From Rariglobus hedericola (GTDB lineage Bacteria; Verrucomicrobiota; Verrucomicrobiia; Opitutales; Opitutaceae): a stretch of 64,000 bases of DNA. Where the stretch lies: contig NZ_VMBG01000003.1 in the NCBI RefSeq assembly GCF_007559335.1, positions 1 to 64,000 on the forward strand, read 5' to 3'. Shown piece after piece: positions 48,560 through 57,116 of the stretch; positions within the stretch are counted from its first letter, which is position 1; every line of letters starts with the position of its first letter. Below the pieces are notes generated by a model. That model did no database searches, was not told the DNA's origin, and was given only the letters and a program-made list of their open reading frames with translations. The position numbers were made by a program, and so were the translations under genes.

Positions 48560-49318
48560 ATGAAATTCATCGGCCTGCTGCTAGGATTACATCTCGCCAC
48601 CGCCACGATCACGGTTTGGGCCGGCGAAGCGCCATCGCTCATTGAGCGCGCCTTGGTGGCCGAGAGTAAGTTCGACTCACAAACCGCGCTGGATCTTTTC
48701 CTCGCCGCCGACCGCGCCAAACCCAACGACGGTTTCATCCTCCAAAAAATCGCGCGCCAATACTCCGACTCGATCCTCGACACCGCCGACATCGAGGAGA
48801 AAAAGCACCGCGCCGAGCAGGCACTCGCCTACGCCCAACGCTCCGTCGCGGTCGCACCCGACAACGCTGAAAACGTGCTCTCCCTCGCCGTGTGTCACGG
48901 AACGCTCGCCGTTTACAGCGATACCCGCACCAAGCTCCGTTACTCGCGCCTCGTGAAAGAAGAAGCCGAGCGCGCCCTCGTGCTCAATCCCGACTACGAC
49001 TGGGCGCACCACCTGCTCGGTCGCTGGCACTACGAAGTCGCCACACTGGGAGCGACCAAGCGTTTTTTTGTCCGCATCATTTATGGAGGCCTGCCCGAGG
49101 CCTCCTTTAATCAAGCAATCACCCACCTCGAACGCGCCGTGGCGCTGGCACCCAAAGTCGCGCCGCATCACCTCGAACTCGGCTTTGCCTTGCTCGCGGC
49201 CGGCCGTGAAGCCGATGCGCGCGTCGCCTTCAACCGCGGCCTCGCGCTTCCCTCAACCGGCAAACACGACGACGCAGCCAAAGATCGCGCCCGCGCCGCC
49301 TTGCAACAGCTGAAATAA
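48560..49318 (+). CDS. Secreted TPR-repeat protein
   Basis: A 252-residue protein with a signal peptide (LLLGLHLATATITVWAGEA, cut near residue 22). At least four TPR-like helical pairs follow, for example FDSQTALDLFLAADRAKPND, HRAEQALAYAQRSVAVAPDN, EEAERALVLNPDYDWAHHLL and AITHLERAVALAPKVAPHHL. The region DWAHHLLGRWHYEVATL resembles regulator-of-microtubule-dynamics (RMDN/FAM82) proteins, whose role is unclear. It begins one base after the methyltransferase stop codon and ends the lipid cluster. It may be an adaptor for envelope enzymes. Confidence 0.78.
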   Translation: MKFIGLLLGLHLATATITVWAGEAPSLIERALVAESKFDSQTALDLFLAADRAKPNDGFILQKIARQYSDSILDTADIEEKKHRAEQALAYAQRSVAVAPDNAENVLSLAVCHGTLAVYSDTRTKLRYSRLVKEEAERALVLNPDYDWAHHLLGRWHYEVATLGATKRFFVRIIYGGLPEASFNQAITHLERAVALAPKVAPHHLELGFALLAAGREADARVAFNRGLALPSTGKHDDAAKDRARAALQQLK

Positions 49319-49342
49319 TTTGTGGCGGCGAAGATGGTGGAA

Positions 49343-51004
49343 CTACACCGCCACTCCGACCACCGCCGGGAGTTCAACGATGAAGACCGCGCCGCCGCCG
49401 GGTGACTCCTCGCATCGCACGGTTCCGCCCATCGCGATCACCAGTTGCTTCACGATCGCCAACCCCAGGCCGATTGATTGTTCGCCGCCGGTCGGACGCG
49501 CGCTCAGGCACACGTATTTCTGAAACAGCCGTGGCATTTCCGCGGGCGCGATGCCCGGCCCTTGATCACGCACACGGAACACCAGCCGGCCTTGCAAGGC
49601 CGGCTCGACCTCCACCGCGACCACGCGGTCAAAGGGCGAATATTTCACCGCGTTACCCACGAGATTATTGAGCACTTGCCGCAACGCCGCGCGGTCCGCG
49701 AGCGCCAGCGGAGCCGTGCGTGCGAAATCCGTGGTGAACGTGATCTGCTTGCGTGCGGCCAGCGTTTGCATCGCGGCCAGCACATCATCGACTTCCTTCG
49801 TCACCTCGACCGGCTCGATGCGCAACCGCCGCTTGCCGTCCTCGAGCGCCTGCACATCGAGCAGGTTGCGGATCATGTGAATCATCTGGTGCGCCAGCCC
49901 CATCATCCGGTCCAGTGGCTCGCGATCCTTCTCCACCGCGGCATCCGAAAGAATCTCGATGTTGAGCATGAGTCCGTTGAGCGGATTGCGCAGATCGTGC
50001 GCGGCCATGCGCATGAGACCGGTCTTTTCCTCGTTCAACTCCTCGAGCCTGCGTTGCGTCGCCTCCAGCTCGCGTTGCACGCGCGCACGTTGCGCCAGTT
50101 CGCGCCGCAGACAGCGGTTGTGCCAGATCATCACGCCGATGAACGTGCCCGCCACCACGAAGCCGCCGGCCACCCAGCGCATCACATAATCCCAGCGCAC
50201 GATCCGCGCATACTCCACGCCCACCCACGGCCCCACGATCTCCTGCCGGTCTTTGGCGCTGAGCGATGCCACGCCTTTATCCAATATGTCGCGCAACACC
50301 GGCTGGTCCTTGCGCACCGCATAACGCAGATCGAAAAGATACGGCATCACTCCGGCGATCTTCAGATTGGAGAGCCCGAGCGACTTGATGATGTAGTTGG
50401 CATTGGCGATGTTGGTCACCGCCACATCCGCCCGTCCCGCCGCCACAGCCAGAAATGCCTCGTCCATGGTTTTCACCATGACGCGCACAATACGCGGATG
50501 ATCCCGCGCCAGCACCAACGAGCCCACATAACCCTCGGGCAGCGCCATACGACGCCCGTTTAATTGATCCATCGACATCACCGCCCGCGAATCATGCCGC
50601 GTCACAAAGGCCATCGGGAACGAGTTGTAGGCGCGGGTGAAAACAAAATCCTGCTCACGCCCTTCGTCTTCCGCCGTGCTCACCAAAAAATCCACCGCGC
50701 CGGCTTTTGCGCTGTTATACGCCTCGGGCCACGAGGACGAATGCACCGGCTGGAACTTTAGCCCCAGCCGCTCTTCTAGGAGCTTGAGGAAATCCCGGTC
50801 AATACCCGCAAAATCCCCGCGGGTATCCTTGTAGCTGAACGGCCCCCAACCCGGGTCATACCCAAAATAAACAACCGGATGTTCCTTTATCCAGGTCTTC
50901 TCCGTATCAGTGAGTTCGATACGCGGAGCCTCGCCGCGAGCGGGCATCGCGATAAAAACAAGAACCGCGAGAAACGGCCCGAGAAGCTGGAGAGTCCTGC
51001 GCAT
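49343..51004 (-). CDS. Sensor histidine kinase with amino-acid-binding-type periplasmic domain
   Basis: A 553-residue protein. After a signal peptide (FLAVLVFIAMPARGEA), a solute-binding domain of the bacterial family 3 type spans about residues 30-270 (VVYFGYDPGWGPFSYKDTRG, DFLVSTAEDEGREQDFVFTR, LNGRRMALPEGYVGSL). A membrane helix (VMRWVAGGFVVAGTFIGVMI), a short coiled coil and the kinase follow: HisKA with AAHDLRNPLNGLM, HATPase with NNLVGNAVKYS, VRDQGPGI and SIGLGLAIVKQL. This is the BvgS-like layout without a receiver. The ATG at 51004 is preferred over 51079. No response regulator gene is adjacent. Confidence 0.88.
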   Translation of the reverse strand: MRRTLQLLGPFLAVLVFIAMPARGEAPRIELTDTEKTWIKEHPVVYFGYDPGWGPFSYKDTRGDFAGIDRDFLKLLEERLGLKFQPVHSSSWPEAYNSAKAGAVDFLVSTAEDEGREQDFVFTRAYNSFPMAFVTRHDSRAVMSMDQLNGRRMALPEGYVGSLVLARDHPRIVRVMVKTMDEAFLAVAAGRADVAVTNIANANYIIKSLGLSNLKIAGVMPYLFDLRYAVRKDQPVLRDILDKGVASLSAKDRQEIVGPWVGVEYARIVRWDYVMRWVAGGFVVAGTFIGVMIWHNRCLRRELAQRARVQRELEATQRRLEELNEEKTGLMRMAAHDLRNPLNGLMLNIEILSDAAVEKDREPLDRMMGLAHQMIHMIRNLLDVQALEDGKRRLRIEPVEVTKEVDDVLAAMQTLAARKQITFTTDFARTAPLALADRAALRQVLNNLVGNAVKYSPFDRVVAVEVEPALQGRLVFRVRDQGPGIAPAEMPRLFQKYVCLSARPTGGEQSIGLGLAIVKQLVIAMGGTVRCEESPGGGAVFIVELPAVVGVAV

Positions 51005-51079
51005 GAAGTCCGGCGTTGCAGTTATTCTGCATAAAACAGGCCGGAGAACAAGACGCGTATCATGGCTTTCGGGAGCCAC

Positions 51080-51865
51080 TTATCTCGCGGCTGCGAATTT
51101 CCGCAGGTATTTGAGCGCCACCTCAAACTCGTTCGGCAGCGGCGCGTTGATTACAATCATCTCCTTGGTAATCGGGTGCTTTACGGTCAGCCGGCTCGCA
51201 TGCAGCGCCAGGCGGCTGATGAGGGGCTTCTCGTCAAGACGGCCTTTGTAACCGCGCTTGAGCTGGGAAAGTTTCAATTCCGTCACGCCGTCACCATAAA
51301 ACGGGTCGTTCAAAATGGGCAGACCGCTATATTGCAGGTGCACACGCAACTGATGCGTGCGGCCGGTCACCGGCCGGCATTCCACGAAAGTAAATCCGCC
51401 AAACCGGTCCAACACCTTCACGACCGTCTGGCTGGCCTTGCCGTGCTTGCGCACGGTGCGCATGCGCCCGGGGTTGTCCTCGTCGTCGATCAAATCGCGA
51501 TCCACGAAAAATTCATCGTCCGCCAAACCCTCCGGCGGCTCATCATCCGGATCATCCGACCGCACAAACAGCTCGGCCGCCGGAGTGCCGACGCAGAGCG
51601 CGTGGTAAATTTTTTTGACCGTCTTCGACTGGAACTGCCCGCTCACGAAATCGAGCGCGGACTTTTCCTTGGTGCACAGGAGGATGCCGCTCGTGTCCGC
51701 ATCGAGGCGATGCACGTTGGCCACGCCGTGACCCATCTTGTCGTGCACCAGACCCATGAGGTTTTCGCGCTTCTTATCCCAGCGATCGGGCGCGACGAGC
51801 ATCCCGCTCGGCTTGTCGAAAGCGATCAGCGTGTCGTCTTCATAGATGACGGGAGGGATGGGCAT
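51080..51865 (-). CDS. RluA-family pseudouridine synthase
   Basis: A 261-residue RNA-modifying enzyme. The catalytic aspartate lies in [20 protein letters not shown] (about residue 63). [17 protein letters not shown] and [20 protein letters not shown] are the other conserved blocks, and [19 protein letters not shown] is the C-terminal one. There is no S4 domain. It isomerises uridine to pseudouridine in rRNA or tRNA. An unusual acidic insertion lies near residues 105-135 ([20 protein letters not shown]). The ATG at 51865 is the start; an upstream one at 51913 would reach into the spacer of the divergent glpK. Confidence 0.88.
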   Translation of the reverse strand: MPIPPVIYEDDTLIAFDKPSGMLVAPDRWDKKRENLMGLVHDKMGHGVANVHRLDADTSGILLCTKEKSALDFVSGQFQSKTVKKIYHALCVGTPAAELFVRSDDPDDEPPEGLADDEFFVDRDLIDDEDNPGRMRTVRKHGKASQTVVKVLDRFGGFTFVECRPVTGRTHQLRVHLQYSGLPILNDPFYGDGVTELKLSQLKRGYKGRLDEKPLISRLALHASRLTVKHPITKEMIVINAPLPNEFEVALKYLRKFAAAR

Positions 51866-51930
51866 GGACGAGTGAGCATCGCAATGCCAACGTCCATGTC
51901 CACCCGCAAGCACTCGGCCTCATCCACCCC

Positions 51931-53433
51931 ATGAGCACTCCCCGCTACATTCTCGCCCTCGATCAAGGCACCTCGTCGTCCCGCGCTATCGTGTTCGACC
52001 ACGATGGCGGCATCGTCGCCGTCGCTCAGAAGGAGTTCACTCAATATTATCCTCAACCCGGCTGGGTGGAGCACGACCCGCTCGAAATCTGGTCCAGCCA
52101 GAATTCCACCGCCGCCGAAGCCATCGCCCGCGCCAACTTATCGTCCGAGGACATCGCCGCCGTCGGCATCACCAATCAACGCGAGACCACCATCGTGTGG
52201 GACCGCGACACCGGCCGGCCCGTGTGCAACGCCATCGTCTGGCAGGACCGCCGCACCGCCGCCTATTGCGCCCAACTCAAACGCGACGGGCTGGAACCGC
52301 TGGTTTCTCAAAAAACCGGCCTGCGCCTCGACCCTTATTTTTCCGCCACGAAACTTCGCTGGATTCTCGAAACCATTCCCGGCGTTCGCGCCCGTGCTGA
52401 GGCGGGAAAACTCCTCTTTGGCACCGTCGATACCTGGCTGCTGTGGCAGCTCACCGGCCGCAAGGTCCACGCCACCGATGTCACCAACGCCTCGCGCACG
52501 CTCCTCTGCAATCTTCACACCGGCGATTGGGACGATGATCTCCTGAAACTGTTCAAAATCCCGCGCTCGCTGCTGCCCGAGATCCGCTCGTGCTCCGAAA
52601 TCTACGGGCACGTTGACCGCCATCTCTATCCCGCCGGCGCGCCCATTTCCGGTGTCGCCGGCGACCAGCACGCCGCGCTCTTCGGGCAAGCCTGCTTTAC
52701 GCCCGGCATGGTTAAGAACACCTACGGAACCGGCTGTTTCACGCTTATGCACACGGGTGAAAAACCCGTCGTCTCGCGCAACAACCTCCTCACCACCGTC
52801 GCCTGGAAAATCGGCGGCCGCACCGACTACGCGCTCGAAGGCTCGGTGTTCATCGGTGGCGCGGTCATCCAATGGCTGCGCGATGAACTGCAGCTGGTGC
52901 GCAACGCGGCCGAGCTCGACCGGCTCGCCGCATCGGTGCCGGATGCCGGCGGACTTTTTCTGGTGCCTGCATTCTCCGGCCTCGGCGCACCCCACTGGGA
53001 TCCGGATGCACGCGGCACGATGGTCGGCATCACCCGAGGCACGAACCGCGCACACTTTTGCCGCGCGGCGCTTGAAGCCATCGCGTTCCAGACCGCCGAT
53101 CTCATCTCGTGCATGGAAAAAGACAGCGGACTTCCGCTCAAGGAACTGCGCGTCGACGGCGGCGCATCCCGCAGCAATCCTCTGCTCCAGTTCCAGGCTG
53201 ATCTGCTGAACACCTCCGTGGTGCGGCCGAAATGCATCGAAACCACCGCGCTGGGCGCCGCCTGCCTGGCCGGCCTTGCCACCGGCTTCTGGTCGGATCG
53301 CGATGAGATCGCCCGTAATTGGACGGTGGATACTTCATTCGCACCGACGCAAAAACGTGACCGCATCACCGCATTGCGCGGCGGCTGGGAACGCGCCCTC
53401 ACCCGCGCCAAAGGCTGGGAACCGTCCTCGTAA
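51931..53433 (+). CDS. glpK: Glycerol kinase
   Basis: A 500-residue FGGY-family kinase that makes sn-glycerol 3-phosphate from glycerol and ATP. Family hallmarks are [20 protein letters not shown] at the N-terminus, [20 protein letters not shown], the segment [63 protein letters not shown] and [20 protein letters not shown]. The length is normal. The product feeds phospholipid synthesis or glycolysis. It is divergent from the pseudouridine synthase gene. No glycerol facilitator or glycerol-3-phosphate dehydrogenase is adjacent. Confidence 0.95.
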   Translation: MSTPRYILALDQGTSSSRAIVFDHDGGIVAVAQKEFTQYYPQPGWVEHDPLEIWSSQNSTAAEAIARANLSSEDIAAVGITNQRETTIVWDRDTGRPVCNAIVWQDRRTAAYCAQLKRDGLEPLVSQKTGLRLDPYFSATKLRWILETIPGVRARAEAGKLLFGTVDTWLLWQLTGRKVHATDVTNASRTLLCNLHTGDWDDDLLKLFKIPRSLLPEIRSCSEIYGHVDRHLYPAGAPISGVAGDQHAALFGQACFTPGMVKNTYGTGCFTLMHTGEKPVVSRNNLLTTVAWKIGGRTDYALEGSVFIGGAVIQWLRDELQLVRNAAELDRLAASVPDAGGLFLVPAFSGLGAPHWDPDARGTMVGITRGTNRAHFCRAALEAIAFQTADLISCMEKDSGLPLKELRVDGGASRSNPLLQFQADLLNTSVVRPKCIETTALGAACLAGLATGFWSDRDEIARNWTVDTSFAPTQKRDRITALRGGWERALTRAKGWEPSS

Positions 53434-53549
53434 CCGCGCGGTGAACCCGCGTGTGACGCGAACGTGTCGCCCGCGTGAACATTGGGTGACGGATCTGCTT
53501 TGCCTTTGCGCGCACTCCGCGCGCCACGCATGAGCGAGGAAAACCTATT

Positions 53550-54668
53550 ATGCCCGCGCTGAGTTTCGCCCCCGCCCTTGCACTGATCTCCGCCTTCGGA
53601 CGCGGTTCGCCCGCGCAGCCGCTACGGACGTTTATCCGCACCACCGGCTACAAACTTCGCCCGCCGTGCCCGATCCCCCACACGCCGGCGCGCACCACCC
53701 GTCAGGATGCAGTGCTCGGTTCAGGCGCGGCCGGTCCTCACCAGCTCGCCACCCTGTTGTGCGAACGCCGCAAAGGCCTCGTGCCGACCATCGTTCTCGG
53801 CGGCTTCGTGCCCGATGCGACCGAGCAGGTATTTCTCCTCCGCGGTTCGCTGCTCAATCGAGGCAGCGTCTATTATCTGAACTACCCGCGCAACGGCTTC
53901 TCGGCCGATCTGCTGTTCGCCCAACTCGACGATCTCGTCGATGAACTCGCGCTCGTGCAGGGCACGCCGCCGGTGATTTTTTCCGTGAGCTTCGGCTCCG
54001 GCCTCGTGCTCGAATGGCTGCGGCGCACCCGTGCGGCCGGCCACCACGCCGCCATCGCGGGCGCGATTTTCGTGAGCCCCATCGGTTGCGTCGAAGATTT
54101 GCTGGCACCCGGTGAAGCCAAACCCGCCACACTGCTCGGACGCGCGGTGAAGCCTTTCCTCGAAGCGACCGACGGCCTGGTCGACCCGAAGCACATCGAA
54201 AAATCCCGCACGATCTTCAACCGCATGTTCGGCGCCGGTGCGCAAAACAAGACCGCCCTCATCGCGTTAATGAGTCCCGCCGAGCTCCGGCGGTTGCACG
54301 CCGCGGTGATGGACACCATCGCCCGCGTCGACACGCGCGGAGCCTGCGAACGCATGGCCGCGTTGAACTCGTTCGCTTCGCCCTCCGCTTATTTTTCGCA
54401 ACAACTGCTCCCGCTCACCGAAGCGCCCGTGCTGATTCTGTTCGCCGAAGACGAGGAAGCCGTGATCGACCGCCGCTCGCCCACGCGATTTGCGCTGAAC
54501 GCCGCTCATCGGGCCTATTTCCCCAACGGCACGTGCCGGACGCTCGCCAATCCCGGCGGCGCGCCCGTGCAACACGCCTCGTTAATCTTCCACAGCGGCA
54601 ATTTCCTGCCTCCCATCGCCCGGTTTTATAAGGGGTTAAAAACGCGTAAGCTTCTGCAAGCCGCATGA
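53550..54668 (+). CDS. Alpha/beta-hydrolase-like protein, unknown function
   Basis: A 372-residue protein. The segment PPVIFSVSFGSGLVLEWL has the shape of a nucleophile elbow with SxSxG instead of GxSxG. It follows VPTIVLGGFVPDATEQVFLL and YLNYPRNGFSADLLFAQLDD, as in alpha/beta hydrolases. APVLILFAEDEEAVIDRRSP carries a candidate acid residue, and VQHASLIF a candidate histidine. The N-terminal 45 residues are basic and proline-rich. The stop codon overlaps the start of the GH3-family gene by four bases, so the two probably act together. No substrate can be named. Confidence 0.62.
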   Translation: MPALSFAPALALISAFGRGSPAQPLRTFIRTTGYKLRPPCPIPHTPARTTRQDAVLGSGAAGPHQLATLLCERRKGLVPTIVLGGFVPDATEQVFLLRGSLLNRGSVYYLNYPRNGFSADLLFAQLDDLVDELALVQGTPPVIFSVSFGSGLVLEWLRRTRAAGHHAAIAGAIFVSPIGCVEDLLAPGEAKPATLLGRAVKPFLEATDGLVDPKHIEKSRTIFNRMFGAGAQNKTALIALMSPAELRRLHAAVMDTIARVDTRGACERMAALNSFASPSAYFSQQLLPLTEAPVLILFAEDEEAVIDRRSPTRFALNAAHRAYFPNGTCRTLANPGGAPVQHASLIFHSGNFLPPIARFYKGLKTRKLLQAA

Positions 54669-56314
54669 ATTCGCTTGCGACTGCCCCCCGGGCCAAGCTG
54701 CCTCAAAAGCAGCCGTCCCGTATGCTATCTCCGACGCGAAGCCTCCTGACCGCAGGCGCCAGTTTCCTGACCACCCGCACCGCACGCAAACTGCGCACCG
54801 GCAAAGATGCCGTGCCCATGCAGGAACGCACGCTGGCCCACCTCATCGGCCAGCTTTCGCGCACCGCTTACGGCTACGCGCACGCCCTCACGCCCGGCAC
54901 CACTTACAGTCAGTTCCAGGCCCGCGCACCGCTCCAGACCTACGAGGGATTCATCCCCTACATCGAGCGCATGAAGACCGGCGAGGCCGACGTGCTTTGG
55001 CCCGGTCATTGCAGTTTTTACGCGGTGTCCTCGGGCACCACCTCGGGCCGCACCAAATACCTGCCGATCACCGACGGCATGCTGGAGCATTTTCGCAAGG
55101 CCGGCCTCGACTCGCTCCTCTACTACACCGCCCGCGTCGGCCACACGGGCATATTTCGCGGCAAACACCTGTTCCTCGGCGGCTCGACCACGCTCAGCCG
55201 TCTGGACGAGTGCAAGGACCGCGCCGCTTACGCCGGTGACTTGAGCGGCATCACCGCCCTCAACCTGCCGGGCTGGGTCGAAAAACACCTCTACGAGCCC
55301 GGCGCCCGTATCGCTCAAATCGCCGACTGGCCGGCCAAAATCCAGGCCATCGCCGACCAGACGTGGAATCGCGACATCACGATGCTCGCCGGCATCCCGA
55401 GCTGGGTGCTCATCCTCGCCGAGGCCGTCAAAGCCCGTGCATCCAGCGGCAAGAGCCGTCCATCCCATCTCCAGGCCGTGTGGCCCAACCTCGAGTGCCT
55501 CGTCCACGGCGGCGTTCCCGTGGGCCCGTTCATCGACGAACTGCGCACGCACATCGGCCCCAAGGTCAATTTCCACGAAGTTTACCCCGCCTCCGAGGGT
55601 TTCATCGCCACCCAGGATGCCGAGTCCTCGCTCGGCCTGCGCCTGATGACCGATACCGGTCTCTTCTTCGAATTCCTCCCCATGCGTTACTACCATGAGG
55701 AAAACCTACCGCAGCTCGGCCAGCACACGGTGCCCCTCGAGGGCGTGCAGGTCGGCGTCGATTACGCTCTCATCCTGAGCACGCCCGCCGGCCTCACCCG
55801 CTACGTGATCGGCGATGTGGTGCGCTTCATTTCGACCGATATACCGCGCTTGGTTTACGTCGGCCGCACCGCGCTGCAATTGAGCGCTTTTGGCGAACAC
55901 GTGATCGAGAAAGAACTCACCGACGCCCTCATCACCGTCTGCCAGCGTCACAACTGGACGATCACCAACTTCCATGTCGCCCCGCTGTTCGTCGACAGCT
56001 CCGTCGGTCAACGCCGCGGACGCCACGAGTGGTGGGTCGAGCTCAAGCCTTACACTCAAGAGACCCCCACCGGCCCCGTCATCGCAGCAGAACTCGATGT
56101 GGAATTGAAGCGCCTGAACGACGACTACGAAGCCAAGCGCAACGGCGGTGGCCTCGACGCGCCGAATGTAAAACTCGTCATGCCCGGCGTCTTCGAACAC
56201 TGGCTCCGCACCAAGGACAAATGGGGCGGCCAAAACAAGATGCCTCGCTGCCGCAGCGATCGCCAGATCGCCGACGAGCTCGCGCAGGTCGCCCGTTTCT
56301 CGGCCGACTCATGA
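54665..56314 (+). CDS. GH3-family acyl-adenylate-forming protein
   Basis: A 549-residue protein of the GH3 (auxin-responsive) family. Family signatures are YEGFIPYIERMKTGEADVLW, the phosphate-binding loop YAVSSGTTSGRTKYLPIT, FHEVYPASEGFIATQDAESS, and YALILSTPAGLTRYVIGDVV then RLVYVGRTALQLSAFGEHV. Plant members join amino acids to acyl acids through an acyl-adenylate. Bacterial members are poorly known. It may activate a carboxylic acid that the alpha/beta-hydrolase-like partner releases or receives. A terminator follows after a 180-base spacer. Confidence 0.88.
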   Translation: MNSLATAPRAKLPQKQPSRMLSPTRSLLTAGASFLTTRTARKLRTGKDAVPMQERTLAHLIGQLSRTAYGYAHALTPGTTYSQFQARAPLQTYEGFIPYIERMKTGEADVLWPGHCSFYAVSSGTTSGRTKYLPITDGMLEHFRKAGLDSLLYYTARVGHTGIFRGKHLFLGGSTTLSRLDECKDRAAYAGDLSGITALNLPGWVEKHLYEPGARIAQIADWPAKIQAIADQTWNRDITMLAGIPSWVLILAEAVKARASSGKSRPSHLQAVWPNLECLVHGGVPVGPFIDELRTHIGPKVNFHEVYPASEGFIATQDAESSLGLRLMTDTGLFFEFLPMRYYHEENLPQLGQHTVPLEGVQVGVDYALILSTPAGLTRYVIGDVVRFISTDIPRLVYVGRTALQLSAFGEHVIEKELTDALITVCQRHNWTITNFHVAPLFVDSSVGQRRGRHEWWVELKPYTQETPTGPVIAAELDVELKRLNDDYEAKRNGGGLDAPNVKLVMPGVFEHWLRTKDKWGGQNKMPRCRSDRQIADELAQVARFSADS

Positions 56315-56409
56315 GTCCGATCCTCCGCGTAACCGCGCGGCCCGAAATCGGCCCCTGACGTCAAAAACGCCCACCTGTCGCGGCGCCCGCCTGTTGGCAT
56401 GCCCGATGC

Positions 56410-56490
56410 TAAATTACTTCCGATACAGACTTCCCTGCCTCGGCAGGGTCTAGGGGTAACATGGATACCGGCTTAATACCGGATAAGAAA
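56410..56490 (+). ncRNA. Possible structured RNA upstream of a terminator
   Basis: The 182 bases between the GH3 gene and the terminator stem contain no gene, but they hold a hairpin CCCTGCC-TC-GGCAGGG (56433-56448), the word GGGGTAAC, and a direct repeat ATACCGG (56465-56471, 56476-56482) shortly before the terminator. A 3' UTR element or small RNA is possible. It is only a candidate. Confidence 0.3.
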
Positions 56491-56496
56491 AATAGA

Positions 56497-56537
56497 GGGC
56501 CCGCCGTTAGGGGTTTCGGCGGGCCCTTCCTTTTTTA
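56497..56537 (+). terminator. Intrinsic terminator after the GH3 gene
   Basis: GGGCCCGCC (56497-56505) pairs with GGCGGGCCC (56518-56526) around a 12-base loop, followed by TTCCTTTTTT. It ends the plus-strand transcript. The stop codon of the minus-strand thioredoxin gene lies within its T-run, so on that strand the stem sits just past the gene and may act there as well. Confidence 0.88.
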
Positions 56538-57083
56538 AAGCAACGAAACGATCAGCGCCTCATACGCCTTTGCCTCGGCCAGACCGAGTTTGACGTGGCG
56601 GATGTTTCCCTCGCGATCGATCACGAACGCAGTCGGCAATCCCTGCACGCCGCCAAAGGCCTCGGCCACATCCGCGTCGGCGACCAGAATCGGATAGTTC
56701 ATCTTCATCTTTTCACCGAAAGCCTTCACTTCCGCCGGCGTCGCTTCATCCAGCGAGAAGCCCAAAATCACGAGCCCGCGATCGGCATATTTTTTCTGCC
56801 ACGCGATGTAGTCGGGGATCTCCTTGCGGCACGGAGGACACCAGGTCGCCCAGAAATCCACGACCACGACCTTGCCCTTGAAATCAGCCGCCTTCACCTC
56901 GCGGCCATCCAGATCCTTAAGTTTCCAATCGGGCGCTTTGCGCAACACCGGCAGCGCGGAGACCGTGGGTGCCGCCACCGCAGGCGTCGCGCCGGCCGTG
57001 GTTGATTCAGCAGGGCTGCAAGCAGCTCCCATCAAGATCACCGCCGCCACCAGTCCGCTTTTCAAAAGAGAGTTCATCGTCAT
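56535..57083 (-). CDS. TlpA/ResA-like thiol-disulfide oxidoreductase lipoprotein
   Basis: A 182-residue protein. The signal peptide ends in a lipobox (LMGAACSPAE). The mature thioredoxin-like domain has WKLKDLDGREVKAADFKGKV, the active site VVVDFWATWCPPCRKEIPDY with CPPC, GFSLDEATPAEVKAF and the cis-proline in GLPTAFVIDREG. It reduces or oxidises disulfides in the periplasm, often during cytochrome c maturation. The ATG at 57083 or the one at 57077 may start it. A linker rich in threonine, alanine and proline follows the lipobox. Confidence 0.9.
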   Translation of the reverse strand: MTMNSLLKSGLVAAVILMGAACSPAESTTAGATPAVAAPTVSALPVLRKAPDWKLKDLDGREVKAADFKGKVVVVDFWATWCPPCRKEIPDYIAWQKKYADRGLVILGFSLDEATPAEVKAFGEKMKMNYPILVADADVAEAFGGVQGLPTAFVIDREGNIRHVKLGLAEAKAYEALIVSLL

Positions 57084-57116
57084 GAGAGTCTCAACGGACT
57101 CCGCTTATTCCCGCGG

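Noticed and set aside
56450-56490. 16S rRNA fragment near the GH3 terminator
   Set aside because: Only a short word resembles helix 8 of 16S rRNA; flanking sequence does not continue the similarity.
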